From Mortierella sp. BCC40632 (taxonomy: Eukaryota > Mortierellomycota > Mortierellomycetes > Mortierellales > Mortierellaceae): DNA of 64,000 bases. Position 1 is the stretch's first letter; each line of letters begins with the position of its first letter. Of the stretch, positions 47,703 through 59,031 are shown piece after piece. The stretch is taken from contig WAEK01000009.1 of NCBI GenBank assembly GCA_011634665.1, positions 797,501-861,500 on the forward strand, read 5' to 3'. Made by a program: the position numbers and the translations under genes. Below the pieces are notes generated by a model. It made no database searches, had not been told where the DNA came from, and saw nothing but the letters and a program-made list of their open reading frames with translations.

Positions 47703-49472
47703 TAGTTGTTAACTCAACATAATATTCTAGGCGCGTCGGCTGAACCCAGGATGGGCACAATCAACAGAGGGAGCAGCCATGCTGGCAGCAGTAGAGGAAA
47801 AAGGAATATCAGAGGCGTTTAGCCAGGCCGAGGTCTTCACAGTCCTCAACTTCCAGCTGCCCATCAAGGACCGACTAGAACTAGCTCCTACTGCAAAAGA
47901 GTCAACGTCATTTCTCACCATTTCTGAACAGTATTTTGTCCGCGCTATTTTTCGACAAGATTTGGAGCACAAAGTGGAACAAGGAATAATCAAGGACCTG
48001 TTAGGAGTCAGCTCCCAGAGAGAGGGATCTTCGAAGGCATCCAATCATCCAGGCGAGATCTACTACAGGCTCTTTGTCGGTGGGAGACAAAGAAGCAATT
48101 ACGACAAGACTACCTGTGTTGGGAGGGCCCTCATCGTCTCAAGTTCCGAGTCTTTTTCGACTCTTTTGCAATGGCGGAAGAGGAGCTCGAGGAGGCAGCC
48201 CAGAGATTGCCAGGGCGAAAAAGAGCAGAAAGCTCGACGGCAGTAGCTCAGGGCGACGAGAGTGAAGCCAAGAGACGATATGGTCAACTAAAGACTCAAT
48301 TTGTCGAGATGACAAAGGAGAGGATTGCAATTCTGAAGAAAACCAAAAGTTGCCAGATCGAGAAAGAAAGCATGCCAGCAGCGATTTCTCCACAGCAGAA
48401 ATACTGCTTGCGAGGGACGATGGTAACGGACGGATATCAGTTGCGGCTGCTTGCGTACCGTCCTCTAGATCCAAAGACTGAAAAGTTTCAAAGGCCCAAG
48501 ATCAAAGCCGAGGCAGCCAACGCAAGTGCTCATCCTCTGAACGTAGGCCGAACCACTATCCGGTATGCGACAGAGCTCTTTGCGAACAAAGAGACTGTTT
48601 TACAGCTTGTTGGCGATAGCTGCGTGGTGATTGGGGTTGACCCAGGGATAGCGGAGCTTGTCACAGCAGTGATCGTTGCCAACCACCACCTTTCCAGAGG
48701 GACATACAACTGGCACACACAGGGGATGAGACACCTAATGAAACTCGCCAAGGAGACAGACGGGATTAATGCAGTAGAGCAAACGATAGTCCCAGTAACG
48801 ATTGGCGGACTCGACTGAAACAGCTCTCCAAGAGCACGGAAGACCATGTCCTGTCGAAGCTCAATGCGGACAGATCGCTTGGATCTTTCTATGGATCGAC
48901 GGCGTACAAGACGCTCAAGTTTCGAAAACAACAAGAACATGCTGCAGAGATCGACCAGCGACTCTCGCATATTTTGCGGACAGCAGTCAGCATTGCCAAT
49001 CTCGAACCTGCAGAAGATATGAAAGAGCCTCTGCCTAAGCCCAGTTTACCATCGAAGCGACAGGTTATCCTCGCGATTGGGGATGGAGTATTCAAACCAT
49101 TGAACGGTGGAACGAGTGGGACATACGTTGTGTTGGAGAGGCTGTGCCAGATGGTAATGAACATTAATATGAGCAATTGTGTAGACCAAAGTGAGGAGAG
49201 TAGCTAACGATTTAATCGTTATATTTGTGGATGACAGGCACAAGGGATGGGAATCATTGTCTGCCTCGTTTTTGACATCGCGGCAATGTTGCCTCTGTGG
49301 TTTGAAAACAGAGGAGATGAAAAGAAATCTTGTATGCAAGGCAGGAGGAGGGGTCCAGCATGATGCAGGCCGTGATCGTGATATCAATGGGGCTCACAAC
49401 ATGGCAATGGCGGTACACAACTGGTTGTCCAAGATGGAATGGCCATGGTTCTTGCGCCGGATAACCAACTAG
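47002..49472 (+). CDS. Fanzor-type (eukaryotic TnpB-like) RNA-guided nuclease, disrupted
   Basis: From ATG 47,002 the frame runs to an intron (47,641-47,730), then on to about 48,050. A frame change leads to RLKFRVFFDSFAMAEEEL and the RuvC-I motif VIGVDPG (Asp codon 48,639). Another change at 48,770-48,800 leads to WRTRLKQLSKS, then GSFYGSTAYKTLKFRKQQ and VILAIGDGVF. A possible 31-base intron near 49,152-49,184 leads to LIVIFVDDRHKGW, FLTSRQCCLCGL (zinc-finger Cys pair) and RuvC-III GRDRDINGAHNMA, ending at 49,472. This order (long N-terminus, GxDPG, FYxS, GDG, VD, TSxxCxxCG, RDxNGAxN) is that of Fanzor proteins. The alternating frames mean decay, sequence error or unrecognised introns. About 780 residues if intact. 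Confidence 0.82.
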
Positions 49473-49674
49473 GAGCGCTCTGCTCCCCAAGTCGAGCGTG
49501 GAGCTCGACAATAATTATCCCGTATTGGTAAGCAATTCATGGGCAATTCACGGAGATGCAAGCCAGGCCAACTCAAATATAACCAGTAGTGGATGCTAAC
49601 CCTCTCTTTCACTCTTTCACTCCCATTTTTTGACTGGCAAATTTGCCTATTAAACCTTACGGTTTAAGGGATAA
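49473..49674 (+). ncRNA. candidate guide (omega) RNA region at the element's right end
   Basis: Directly after the Fanzor stop are two adjacent potential hairpins: GGAGC-gctct-GCTCC (49,472-49,487) and GTCGAG-cgtggag-CTCGAC (about 49,492-49,510). The 200 bases to the right end contain no ORF. In characterised Fanzor and TnpB systems the guide RNA comes from the region 3' of the nuclease gene and its guide segment begins at the element end. Here that would be the sequence outside 49,674. Expression is not shown; this is inference from position and hairpins. Confidence 0.45.
49640..49674 (-). repeat. right terminal inverted repeat with palindromes
   Basis: ACGGTTTAAGGGATA at 49,659-49,673 is the complement of the left repeat. 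Just inside lie the perfect palindrome GGCAAATTTGCC (49,636-49,647) and a TAAACC/GGTTTA stem (49,651-49,666) formed partly by the repeat itself. Confidence 0.8.
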
Positions 49675-49995
49675 TACACGACATACTACCCTCACGGAAC
49701 ACCCCTCCCCCTCTCTTCCTCCTTTTTCTTTTTCTTTTTCTTTTACAGTCTGATAAGTCTTTGAGGGGACTCAGAAAGCATGCAAGGAATAACACTTGCC
49801 ACAGTGAGGTTACACTCTCATGACCATTGGAAGAAACTACCGCCTGCCACCAAACAAAAATGTCACCAGAAACACTCTATTGACTCGTACAAGGTGCATA
49901 CTGTAATGAAAAAGAGCCTCCCTCTCTCTCTCGCACATCTCTCCCCACTTTCTACATTCTTCTTTCTCCTCCCTCTTTTTCTACGCACAGATAGT

Positions 49996-50340
49996 CTTTG
50001 GCCCTGAATGCAACGACGGCGATGGACCCATCGTTTACACCAAGGTACTCAAGATGCTTCAAAGTTGGATTATAGACACACAAAGATTGGTGCGGAAGAA
50101 ATTGAAGCACCGTGAAAACATGACAGAATCATTGGCAGGCTACTGGAATCAAGACTGGAAGATATGTGGCGATCCGAAGCTCCCCAATGCTTGAACCAAG
50201 AACAGGCCTTTGAGTTCATCTCAATGACCAAATGTCAAACTTGTCGAAAGGTTGCTTCAGGAACAATACAAAAGCCGGTTATGGTTAGCAACCACAGGGG
50301 GGAGAGTGATTATAGAGGATTTCCTCCTCCTATTTTCTGA
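49996..50340 (+). pseudogene. remnant of an unrecognised protein-coding gene
   Basis: After an acceptor-like CACAGATAG, one frame reads FGPECNDGDGPIVYTKVL, then LQSWIIDTQRLVRKKLKH. A second frame carries on with RIIGRLLESRLEDMW, APQCLNQEQAFEFIS and MTKCQTCRKVASGTIQKP, ending PPPIF at about 50,340. The change of frame near 50,110-50,120 and the absence of a clear start suggest a decayed gene. The CQTC pair and the amphipathic helix resemble the tail of some fungal F-box-type proteins, but this is not a firm call. It lies just outside the element's right end. Confidence 0.35.
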
Positions 50341-51483
50341 TAGCTGTGCAACGATCCAGCTCAATGAGCAAGCACCAGGGAAGGCCCAAATGCGGACCTC
50401 AGGAAGATAGAGAAAAGTAGAGTCTTTGGCTCCATGGGAACTGTTAGCAATTGTGATATTAAAGATCTATATTCATTTTCACATACATTCAGTTCGATTC
50501 CTTTACATCGTTATTGCCCGAGACTCAATTCGAGGACCAATGAAATAGGCCCGAGTTATGTTGGAATCTATCAAAAAAGGACGATCACCAGATGATTGCT
50601 ATGACCACGATTTCGGCTAAACAAACTCACAAATATACATTGGATAGAAGCAAGCCAAAGGTATGTGATGTGTAAAATATGGTTCGACTGTTTAGATGAA
50701 ACGGTTTGGAGAGTTGTACGACAGAGTGAATAGGCCCACAGCAGGAATGGACAATTGTTGGAGTGCGAGGACTAAACGTAAGGGCTTTTTCATAAAATAT
50801 CAGTCAATCTTGGACAACCTTCCCTCCTCCCTCTTCCCCATGACATACTCTCCATAAAAATGGGTTGTAGACGCCCTTTAAATAGGCTGTTGGATAAGAT
50901 CCTTGTTCCTATTCCCCTTCTCACTTCCAGTTCTTAATCCATGGTACTGAAAAGAATATCTCAAAAAAATGAACAGCTATTATCGAAACTATGGAAACAC
51001 TGTATGTTGGCTCAATAAAATGGATTGCCTTCAGCTGCAACTCGCAGAAGCAATAGGGAGGCGAAGCAAAGCTGAAAATTACGCATGAAAAAATTGATAT
51101 GGGTGGGTGCGGTCACGACACAGCGTGAATGCATGCGCGCTACTTAGCCCCCAAAAAAAAAAAAAAAAAAAAAAAGGTTCTCTGAAAACAGAAGAGACCG
51201 AAAATAAAATAAAAAAAGTTGATTGCGGAAACAATAAGCTGCATTGGCATTCGATGTTGTTATTGGCCATTGCGACTGACTATAAATTTACCTGTGTAAA
51301 ATTGGCAAGAAAGAAGGAGGGAAGAGGCAAGGGAGGACCAAGCGCAATAGACACGCTCCATTTCCATAAAGAGCGTCCAGGAAAGCTCGCTTTAGCTCTT
51401 TTCTTCTTCTTTTCAATTTCCCTCCTTTCATTCATTTTCGCTAATCACTCCTACCAGATTCTCTCAGACAGAGTTTCAACAAT
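50341..51483. other. intergenic region
   Basis: AT-rich, with a poly-A run at 51,154-51,175. No supported gene. The last 120 bases are CT-rich leader of the gene starting at 51,484. Confidence 0.5.
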
Positions 51484-54400
51484 ATGAAAAAGGTCGCTGT
51501 CAGTTGGGCAAAGTGGCTCAACTTCACACCCTCCACTTCCTCGACCCAGACTTTGTCTTCTTCCCCAGTCAATACCTCCTCTTCCTCGACATTGGCCTGT
51601 CCATCCACGGATATGACTCTGTTTCCATACATCCCACCACCTCCAGATACCATGATTTATCTCGTACAGCCGTCTCCCGATACAATCGCCTCATTTAGTC
51701 ACTCTATCCCAATCCACACAAAAGGCTACCCTGTTCCAAACCTACCTTTACCTCAAAAGCCATCACAATCGTTGATAGCAAGCCATCAGCAAACGGGAAC
51801 ACACCATAGCACTACCAGTACTAACGCCTCGGAGTCTGTCTCATCAAACTCCATACTGGACCACACTCTTGACTTTGACTCAGATTCGATGTCCAAGGTC
51901 GGCGCCACTCCGAAGAGATTAGTGGGACCTTCTGAGGACACCACAATCGTTCCTCAACCGGACCCTAATCACTCTCTAGTGGCAACGATTGCTCCATTCC
52001 CACCTCCACGCTCAGCCTCGCCCTCACCAACAGTCTCTTCTCATCCCTCATCTCATTCTTATTCTGACTCGAACGATGCAATGTTGGCTACAGGCGTATC
52101 TGGTTTGCAAAAACCCTTTGGTTTCAAGAAGGACGCCTGGTTCAAGATAAGAAAGACCCCAGGACGACAGACAGCACATGAAGGCTATAGCTTACTCAAT
52201 GCTGCAGCGTCTACATCCGCTCCTGATATCAGATCAACACTTCGTTTTCAGTCGCCACAATCATCGATCTCTGAAAATGCGAACCGAATCAAAAACAATG
52301 GCCTTCATGGAGAGGATGTCACCGTTCTTGTGGGAGATTATGTACCAGGAAATCTTGGCTTCGACTCAAAAAAATCTGTTCCAGCAACAAAGGTTCCCTT
52401 CCAAACAACAAGACCAACCTATCAACGGAATCACAGTTTCCCTGCATTTTTGACTTTGGCTACTACTCGAGAGGATGCTCTTCGGACTCATTCCTCCTGG
52501 TCACCAAAGAGTTCGCTCGGCGCGCTCAAAAAACGGATTGAGCACTCTTTAATGCAGGCCACGATCAAGGTTACAAGTAACACCTCTTCCACCTTCTCCA
52601 GACCTAGGCCAACAGGAATGACCAAAGCCTTTGTGCCCCCCACCAAAAAAGCAAAGGAACCCCCTGTGTTGTCACAACCGACAAAACCCATCGCTCCATT
52701 CCCCGAGCTTCCACCGCCCTTCATTCCCGTTGTCGCAAGAGCACAAGAGGTAGCACGAAGGGCCAACATTAGTTCTGGAGACATGTCACTGGAACTTGCT
52801 GAGAGGGTGGATGGGGATGGATGGTCAGAAAAGAGTGAGATAATCGATAGTGATGTATTCTTAAATGTGCAAAGACAACGGTATGGAATGAGCCGTCGGA
52901 ATGGTTCTCCTTCCCCAAGTCAAGGACAAGTGTCGCGGCACAAGACAATGAACAAGCGTCATGGAACAATTGGACTGTTGAACGACCAAAGAAACAAGTC
53001 AGGACCCTTTAGTCCCATGATAATGACTGGAATTGCTTTAGTCAAGGAAGAGGAAGGAGATTTTGAAGAAAGGAAAGGATTGATGGAAAAGACGGACAAG
53101 CGACACATTGTAAAAGGACCGAGTTACCAGCATTTGTTCAAGATTGTAGACGTATTGAGTAGGGCTGTCGAGGATCTGTCGCGCAAGATGATACTGATGA
53201 TGGAGCTCAAAGGTGCCATCCAACACCAGAATGAACCACAATCACAAGAGACAATGGTGAATACAGCGAGCACTGACACAGGTACAAAAGTTTGTTTCGA
53301 GAGAGAGAGAGAGAGAGGGAGAGAACCATCCTAAATTCCTAAATTTGAAGGATCGCTCAGACCTCCTCGATCCCTCTCCAATAGAGGCAATCGACTTGGT
53401 TCAGGGTCACGATGGCGACAAACCCTTTTACCATTCAGATCCAAAGTCTCAGCCTTCAAATATTATTTTTCGCTATCAATAGTATCGAAAGCATCAGATG
53501 GAAAGATGGAAATCTCCAAGTCTGGAAAAGTCGAGGGTCCCACACGCAGAACCATCGCCTCGGGGTTGGCCAGTATCCCTACCCCATCTAACGTCGTACC
53601 TACTTTGATTCTATCCAACCAAGACGTGCCATCCAAGACTCTTGACAACAACTCTTGTTCAATAACGTCTCGGATACCGCTTCTCACAAAACCATCGGTC
53701 CGGACGAAACCAGGGTCCAGACAACAAAACAGTGAAAAATCCAGGGTGTATGCTTTGGCCATCGAGATCCAACAGGAATTGAAAACCTGTCGGAGTACCA
53801 TTCAATCCTTGATGTCACCCGTTCTCTCTCCCTTCTTGACTCCTCCACCTCCAACTTCACCCTCCGCATTGGTGTCCCATCCTTTGTTTTTACATCGCCA
53901 TACAAACCAGGATGCAGCAGATCAAAAAATCTTGGCCGATCGACTCTGTTTAGCTGTCGAGTCTGATAGTAGAGGGTATGGATATGGATATGACAAGGGA
54001 ATGGATCACAATAACACAGGAATGATGCTTGGGACCTGGACCAATGAAGGATCGATCGAGTCGATGGCGAAGAGACGATCATACTACTGTGAGGAAGACA
54101 TTGAAAACACATTACATTTAATCCATGAGTTCAATATGCTCTCTGGACCACTCGAGATGCCTCATGCCACACGAAGCAGTCGTATCTTATTAGCAGGCGA
54201 TCCAGAATATGAAAGGGAGTTGGGTGGCCATCCCGAGTCAGCTTCTTCTTTGAGTACCTCTCCCGACTCGGAACGATCTGCCATTGTATCATCTATTTCT
54301 ACATCGAGCACTTCATCTTTAGGGATGAAGGAGCTAGGGAAAGGAGATGAATCCAAAGGTTCTATTCTACAGAATGAGTTAATGGCAGAAAAGACGACCG

Positions 54401-55902
54401 AAGGAAAAGAGCAGCAGCTCGTTCTCTCACCTGACAATGACCACTGTATTTCAACGAGCAAGAACCCTTCTGACAACTCGATCGACTCTAGAACCACTCC
54501 AGGGGAGAAGACGGAGCTGAGGACTAGTCTTTATGAGATCTCAGAGACGATTGTTGTGCCCTCCATGCCAGCCACTATTCCGGCAATGTCATTAAGAGTT
54601 GAGAGAAATGAGGAGAGAGTGATTCAGGAATCCACTCTGTCCTCTACAGAGATTGTTCCCAAAACCCTCTCCAAGACTTTTGTACGGATTGAAGAGGAAA
54701 CGGAAAGGAATCTTGACCTGGATCTTTTCTCTACTCAAGGTTCATCTATGGTTGGACCATCCTTAGCCTGGACAAATCCTTTAACACTTTCTCAAGAAGG
54801 TTTATCAGAACATGGAGGTGACTTGGCTCGGTACCTCTGTTTGTTGGATTCTCGACTTTCAAGTCTTGAACAAGAAATGCCTCATTTCTTGAAACGATCT
54901 CTCGAACAGGATGCTATGCTAGTTCAATGGGAAGAACAACTCTCGAATCAGATACATATCCCCCTTCAAAGTTTATCCAAGGAAAAATCCGTTTGTTTTG
55001 AGGGATCGACTCGGTCAAGAGATTGTATTCAAGTCATGGATCCAAAGACTCGAACAAATTTGGTTCATCCTATTCAAAAGAGTTCCACTCGGTTGAATCC
55101 CAACCAGGAAAAGGTTGGGACAGAGATGGTCAAAGAGACCGACCAAGGAGGATTCGATTCGGAAAGTAACCAGAACCAGTCACGACCACGACCACAACAG
55201 CAACTTGAGGTGGAATTCAACCAAGTCAAGAGTCGAGTTGAGGGCCAAGGGAATGAACAGGTCATCAAGAGAAAACTCTTACAAGATGAAGAACGGAATC
55301 ACGAAAGCTCAAAGGATTGGAATCAAGGTCAGCTTGAGAGGATGCTACTTGGCGGAAGGACATTGGAGGAAGAAAACAAAACTGGATCCACATTTGTGAC
55401 TATCAGACCAGGGACGATGAAATCTGAAAGTTCTGCACTTGATGGAAATATCACGGCCAAGTCAAGGATGACCAAGTCAACTTTGCGGTGTGAAGGTTGT
55501 CAGGACAAAGAAGTCAACAGCAATGGCAACCATCGTATGGCCGCCCCAGTGAGTCGTATAGAGCTCGAAAGGTCAACCCTTCCCACTCATGGGCACGAGG
55601 GGGATGACTCTGGGTTCAATCCTTATTGTAGGATGAGCCATGCTTATGAGGCGAGTCTCTTGGACGAAAAAGACGAGAAAGAAGTAGAAGTAGAAGAAGG
55701 TGGAGAAGAAGGGGAGGAAGGTCAATCACCGCGATGGATGCTCATGACTTGTCAAGAGACGCAGCTCTTGTTAAAAGAGATCCAAGCTCTCCGTCGACGT
55801 ATGATCCGATGGGACAAGACACAAGTTCATGAATGGAATCTCAAGTACAATGAATTGCATGAAGAGATTCTTAGACTTCGATATGGAAGTCTGATGGACT
55901 AG
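51484..55902 (+). CDS. large uncharacterised Ser/Thr-rich protein with C-terminal coiled coil (1449 aa)
   Basis: Exon 1 (51,484-53,281) and exon 2 (53,351-55,902) join in frame across a 69-base intron containing a short (GA)n run. The N-terminus starts MKKVAVSWAKWLNF and leads into long Ser/Thr/Pro-rich disorder. Two short ordered regions stand out: FEED-like VEDLSRKMILMMELKGA before the intron, and a C-terminal helix (TQLLLKEIQALRRRMIRWD, continuing NELHEEILRLRYGSLMD) with a heptad pattern. An acidic patch of Glu/Val/Gly (about 55,675-55,725) precedes it. No signal peptide, membrane helix or catalytic motif was seen. It may be a lineage-specific scaffold or cytoskeletal adaptor, but no function can be assigned. 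Confidence 0.72.
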
Positions 55903-56498
55903 AGGAGTAGTAGATAAAGAGAGAATGAAAGAAGAGGAAGTTTATGGTGTCTTTTTATTTTTTATTGCGTTGCTGGTCCCATTCTTTTTTTTTTTTTTTT
56001 TTGGTTCTCTTTATCTCCATCTCTCTTTCTCTCTTTTTCTCTCCGCCTCAGAAAATAATGGCAGAGATTGGTTTTCATGATAGTATGCATCTCAACGTTT
56101 TTACTTTACTTTTCTTTCTTTCTTTTCTTTCCCCCTCCCTCATTCTCTAAGAAAAAATAAAAATAAAAATAAAGAGAAGAGAGAATAGATGAGAGAAGAA
56201 GAAGAAGAAGAAGACAAAGCGGGAGAAAATGGATCATGAGAAGTATCGGCCTGCCGACACCTCATTATAGGAGAGGTAGGCTTTGATATATGTCACTACA
56301 AAAAGGTAGAAAGGAGGGAAGAAGGAGGAAGGCGAGAGCCAAGATATGATATAAAGTAGTAGGCATAGATAAAGAGACTAGACTCGGAATGGGTCGTTCA
56401 AACAAGTAGCCAGGGGTGACCAAGACATGACAGTCGGAGAGGAGTCGAGTTTTGAAGAGAGGAGAGAGAGAGAGAGAGAGAGGAAATGGATTACTCTA
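55903..56498. other. convergent intergenic region
   Basis: Purine- and T-rich simple sequence: poly-T at 55,985-56,002, a GAAGAA run near 56,195-56,213 and (GA)n at 56,458-56,482. No gene is seen. Confidence 0.5.
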
Positions 56499-58269
56499 CT
56501 AGTCATCGTCCAAGATGTTTCGAAGCAAGGCTCGCATCTTTTGAGTTTCCGTCTCTTCATTCGGATCTTCAACAGACACATCCTTGACAAAAGAAGGATC
56601 ATTGGAACCAACTGCCATAGTCTCCGTCTTTTCTTCCTCAGGTAGTTCTTGAAGTGCGAAGGGACTGTTCAAGGAAGAGATACTGGTCGTAGGCGAATGA
56701 CGCGCCTCCGTCGGTGGGGCAGGGAAAAGGAACACAGATGTTGAGGCCCTTGTGGTGGTGGTGGTGGTCGGAACAACATTCTTCTTGGAGGAAGGGACCA
56801 CTGTTGTATCAAGATCCGCTTCATTGTCTTCATTGACAACTGTTTGACTCACTTCAGAAGGAGCGGTGGCCCCTGCGGCGACAAAAGAAGAAGTATTGTC
56901 TTCATTGGTTTGAAGCTTGTTGAGATACTCGAGATCTGTAATCTCCAGAGGAGGGAGATGCTCATACGAGACCTGGAAGAGACCCTCGGTCACCTTCTCG
57001 GTCACGGTCTTGTAAGAGTAATCAAAAGTAGAAGAACTAACTTCACTCAGGCATCGATTTTGCATCTCGTGGGGGGTCATTGAATCACTGCTGCCTGTTG
57101 GGGCAGGTACAGGTCGCTGAGGTAGATACTGGTATTGATCAACGCTCGCCATAGGATCAGTCGAGTGGACAACAATGTCAAAAGATCCAGAGGTACCCAT
57201 GGGAGACCAGACTTGACCCTCTCCAGCAGTGGAAGCATTAGGGGCTCCAGCGGTCGATTCCAAGTCGGGGAAAGAGGCAGCACTTGCGGCGGCAAGTGCC
57301 GCAATCGTCTTTTTGTCACAGGGCTTGGATCCAAAAAAGAACTCGGATGGGGCTTGAGACAATCTACGTTTTTTGCGACGTCGATTGACAACAAGGCCCA
57401 CTACCACAATCGCAATAGCTGCCACAGCTGCCAAGGCACCCAAGGCTGCAACGATGGTCGAGTTGGATGATCCAGGACTGCGGGAGCCTGTCGCAGCTGT
57501 TGGGTCTGGTGAACCCGAACCCGAGGCTCCACCGTCCGATTCGGTAATGCCTTGGCCATTGTTCCCCGAAGGAGGCAAGCCTGAAGGACCCGTGGGAGGG
57601 CCATTGATGAGTCCACCAGTAGGAACTGTTGTGGTAGACTTGGCTAGAGAGGAGGAACCGGTCGTGGTGGCCGTGATAGGAGTGGTAGTTGGGTTGGCTG
57701 GACTCGAGCTGGGGCGTGAAGGGTCGCCACCATTCGTGGGTGGGATATTAGGGTTGGGGTTTGTCGGTGGTTGAGGCTGCGGCTGTGGACCAGGGTCAGG
57801 CTGAGGGTTTGGCTGTTGAGGCGGTGGAGACGGTGGAGACGGTGGAGGAGGAGGAGGGCTGGGAGCAGCAGAAAGGGCCATCGTATCACACCGCGCCGAG
57901 TAGGGGAGTGTAGGAAGAATATGAAGGACATCATAGGCCTGACCTGAAAAACTAATATAGACTTGATCTCCAGGACACTGGCCAATAATAGACGAAGGAA
58001 TCGACCACGACTGACCGTTGGAGATCGAAGGAATGGTACTGACACGGTTGTTATTCGAGGCACAATAGATGTTTGCTGTTGCCGAATAGACGTCGCTGGC
58101 TCGTGGCCACCATCCGTTGTCAGACCAGGAGAAAGGCACTCTGTCTCCAACTTGTCGAGACCCAGACCCGGGCGAGCTGCAAGTAATAGCTGCCTCGACT
58201 GAAGAGAGTGAGTTGCCTCCAAGCTGGGCCAAGGCTAGGATTAAAAGAAGGGGGGTCCTGAATGCCATG
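56499..58269 (-). CDS. single-pass cell-surface protein with Pro-rich stalk
   Basis: An uninterrupted - strand frame. I place the start at the ATG at 58,269 (MAFRTPLLLILALAQLGG), which gives a clean signal peptide; in-frame ATGs at 58,317 and upstream to 58,586 would bury it. A roughly 110-residue Cys-containing ectodomain (AITCSSPGSGSRQVGDRVPF to YSARCDTMAL) resembles the short secreted Kre9/Knh-like fold seen in fungal surface proteins. A Pro/Gln/Asn stalk and Ser/Thr/Gly segment follow, then a membrane helix (STIVAALGALAAVAAIAIVV) with a stop-transfer cluster NRRRKKRR and a cytoplasmic tail of about 240 residues. The layout suggests a wall sensor or adhesion receptor, but no ligand can be inferred. 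Single exon. Confidence 0.75.
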
Positions 58270-58589
58270 GAGGGGCGACCAGAAGATCGACGCAGAGTCC
58301 AAGTGTCGTCAGTCATCGATGAACCCTGCTTCTGGTGCAGTGATCGTTTTTCCAGTATGTCGAGCATGAAAAAGAGGATTTTACGACTTTTGGTCCGGTC
58401 GAACGAAGAAACGAGTGGATTTTCGATTTTGGTAGTGGAGAATAGGGAAAGAGAGACTAGTATTGAGAAAGGGGATCCAGGGCAGTTAAAATACGATAAA
58501 AGGGTCTGAGAGGGGGAGGGGAAGTCGAAATTATCGGACACCGAGGATGCGCGTGGCAGGCGACTAAGTTGATGAGAAGTGGTCAAGGA

Positions 58590-58997
58590 GCGGGGAGATG
58601 GGGGAAAATGTCGACCACGGGCAAGGACGGTCTCTGCGGTTCAAAAAATAGTAAGCGTGGATGGTCAAATGGGGTTGCGATTCCCCCCTCTCCTTTTCCT
58701 TGGAGTGGATGGGACGTGAAACGGAAACAAGGGGATCCGATGGAGCCAAGAAGAGTGATAGTATAGGATGTGCGTCCGAAGAAGGCTGCGTCCTTGATAA
58801 AGGTCGGCGAGGGGGAGCCTCGGCGACGGGCAACGACGACAAAGGTGAGAGAAAAGAGTATGAGAGAGCGAGAGAAAAAGAGAAAAAGAGAGAAAGAGAA
58901 AAGAGAAGGAGAGAAAGAGAAAAGAGAAGGAGAGAAAAAGGGAAAGAGAAGTAGTGAAGAGGAAGGGAGAAAAGGAGCAGGTAGGGATTGAGATGAG

Positions 58998-59031
<34 letters not shown>

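Larger units (their letters stand above)
44730..49674 (+). mobile_element. about 4.95-kb TIR element carrying a FEN1-like nuclease and a Fanzor nuclease
   Basis: Both ends carry the inverted repeat TATCCCTTAAACCGT (44,731-44,745 and complement 49,659-49,673), with a TA one base outside each copy (44,728-44,729; 49,675-49,676). Next to each repeat is a short palindrome: GGCAAAAATGCC on the left and GGCAAATTTGCC on the right. Inside are two + strand genes, a FEN1/XPG-like nuclease and a Fanzor-type RuvC nuclease, in overlapping frames. No DDE, HUH, tyrosine or serine recombinase could be recognised. The layout suggests a DNA transposon, perhaps using TA targets. Whether this copy is autonomous is doubtful because both genes have frame breaks. 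Confidence 0.78.

Noticed and set aside
47974..48004. A 31-base GT-AG segment as the cause of the first Fanzor frame change
   Set aside because: Removing 31 bases shifts into the wrong frame; the required length is 2 modulo 3.
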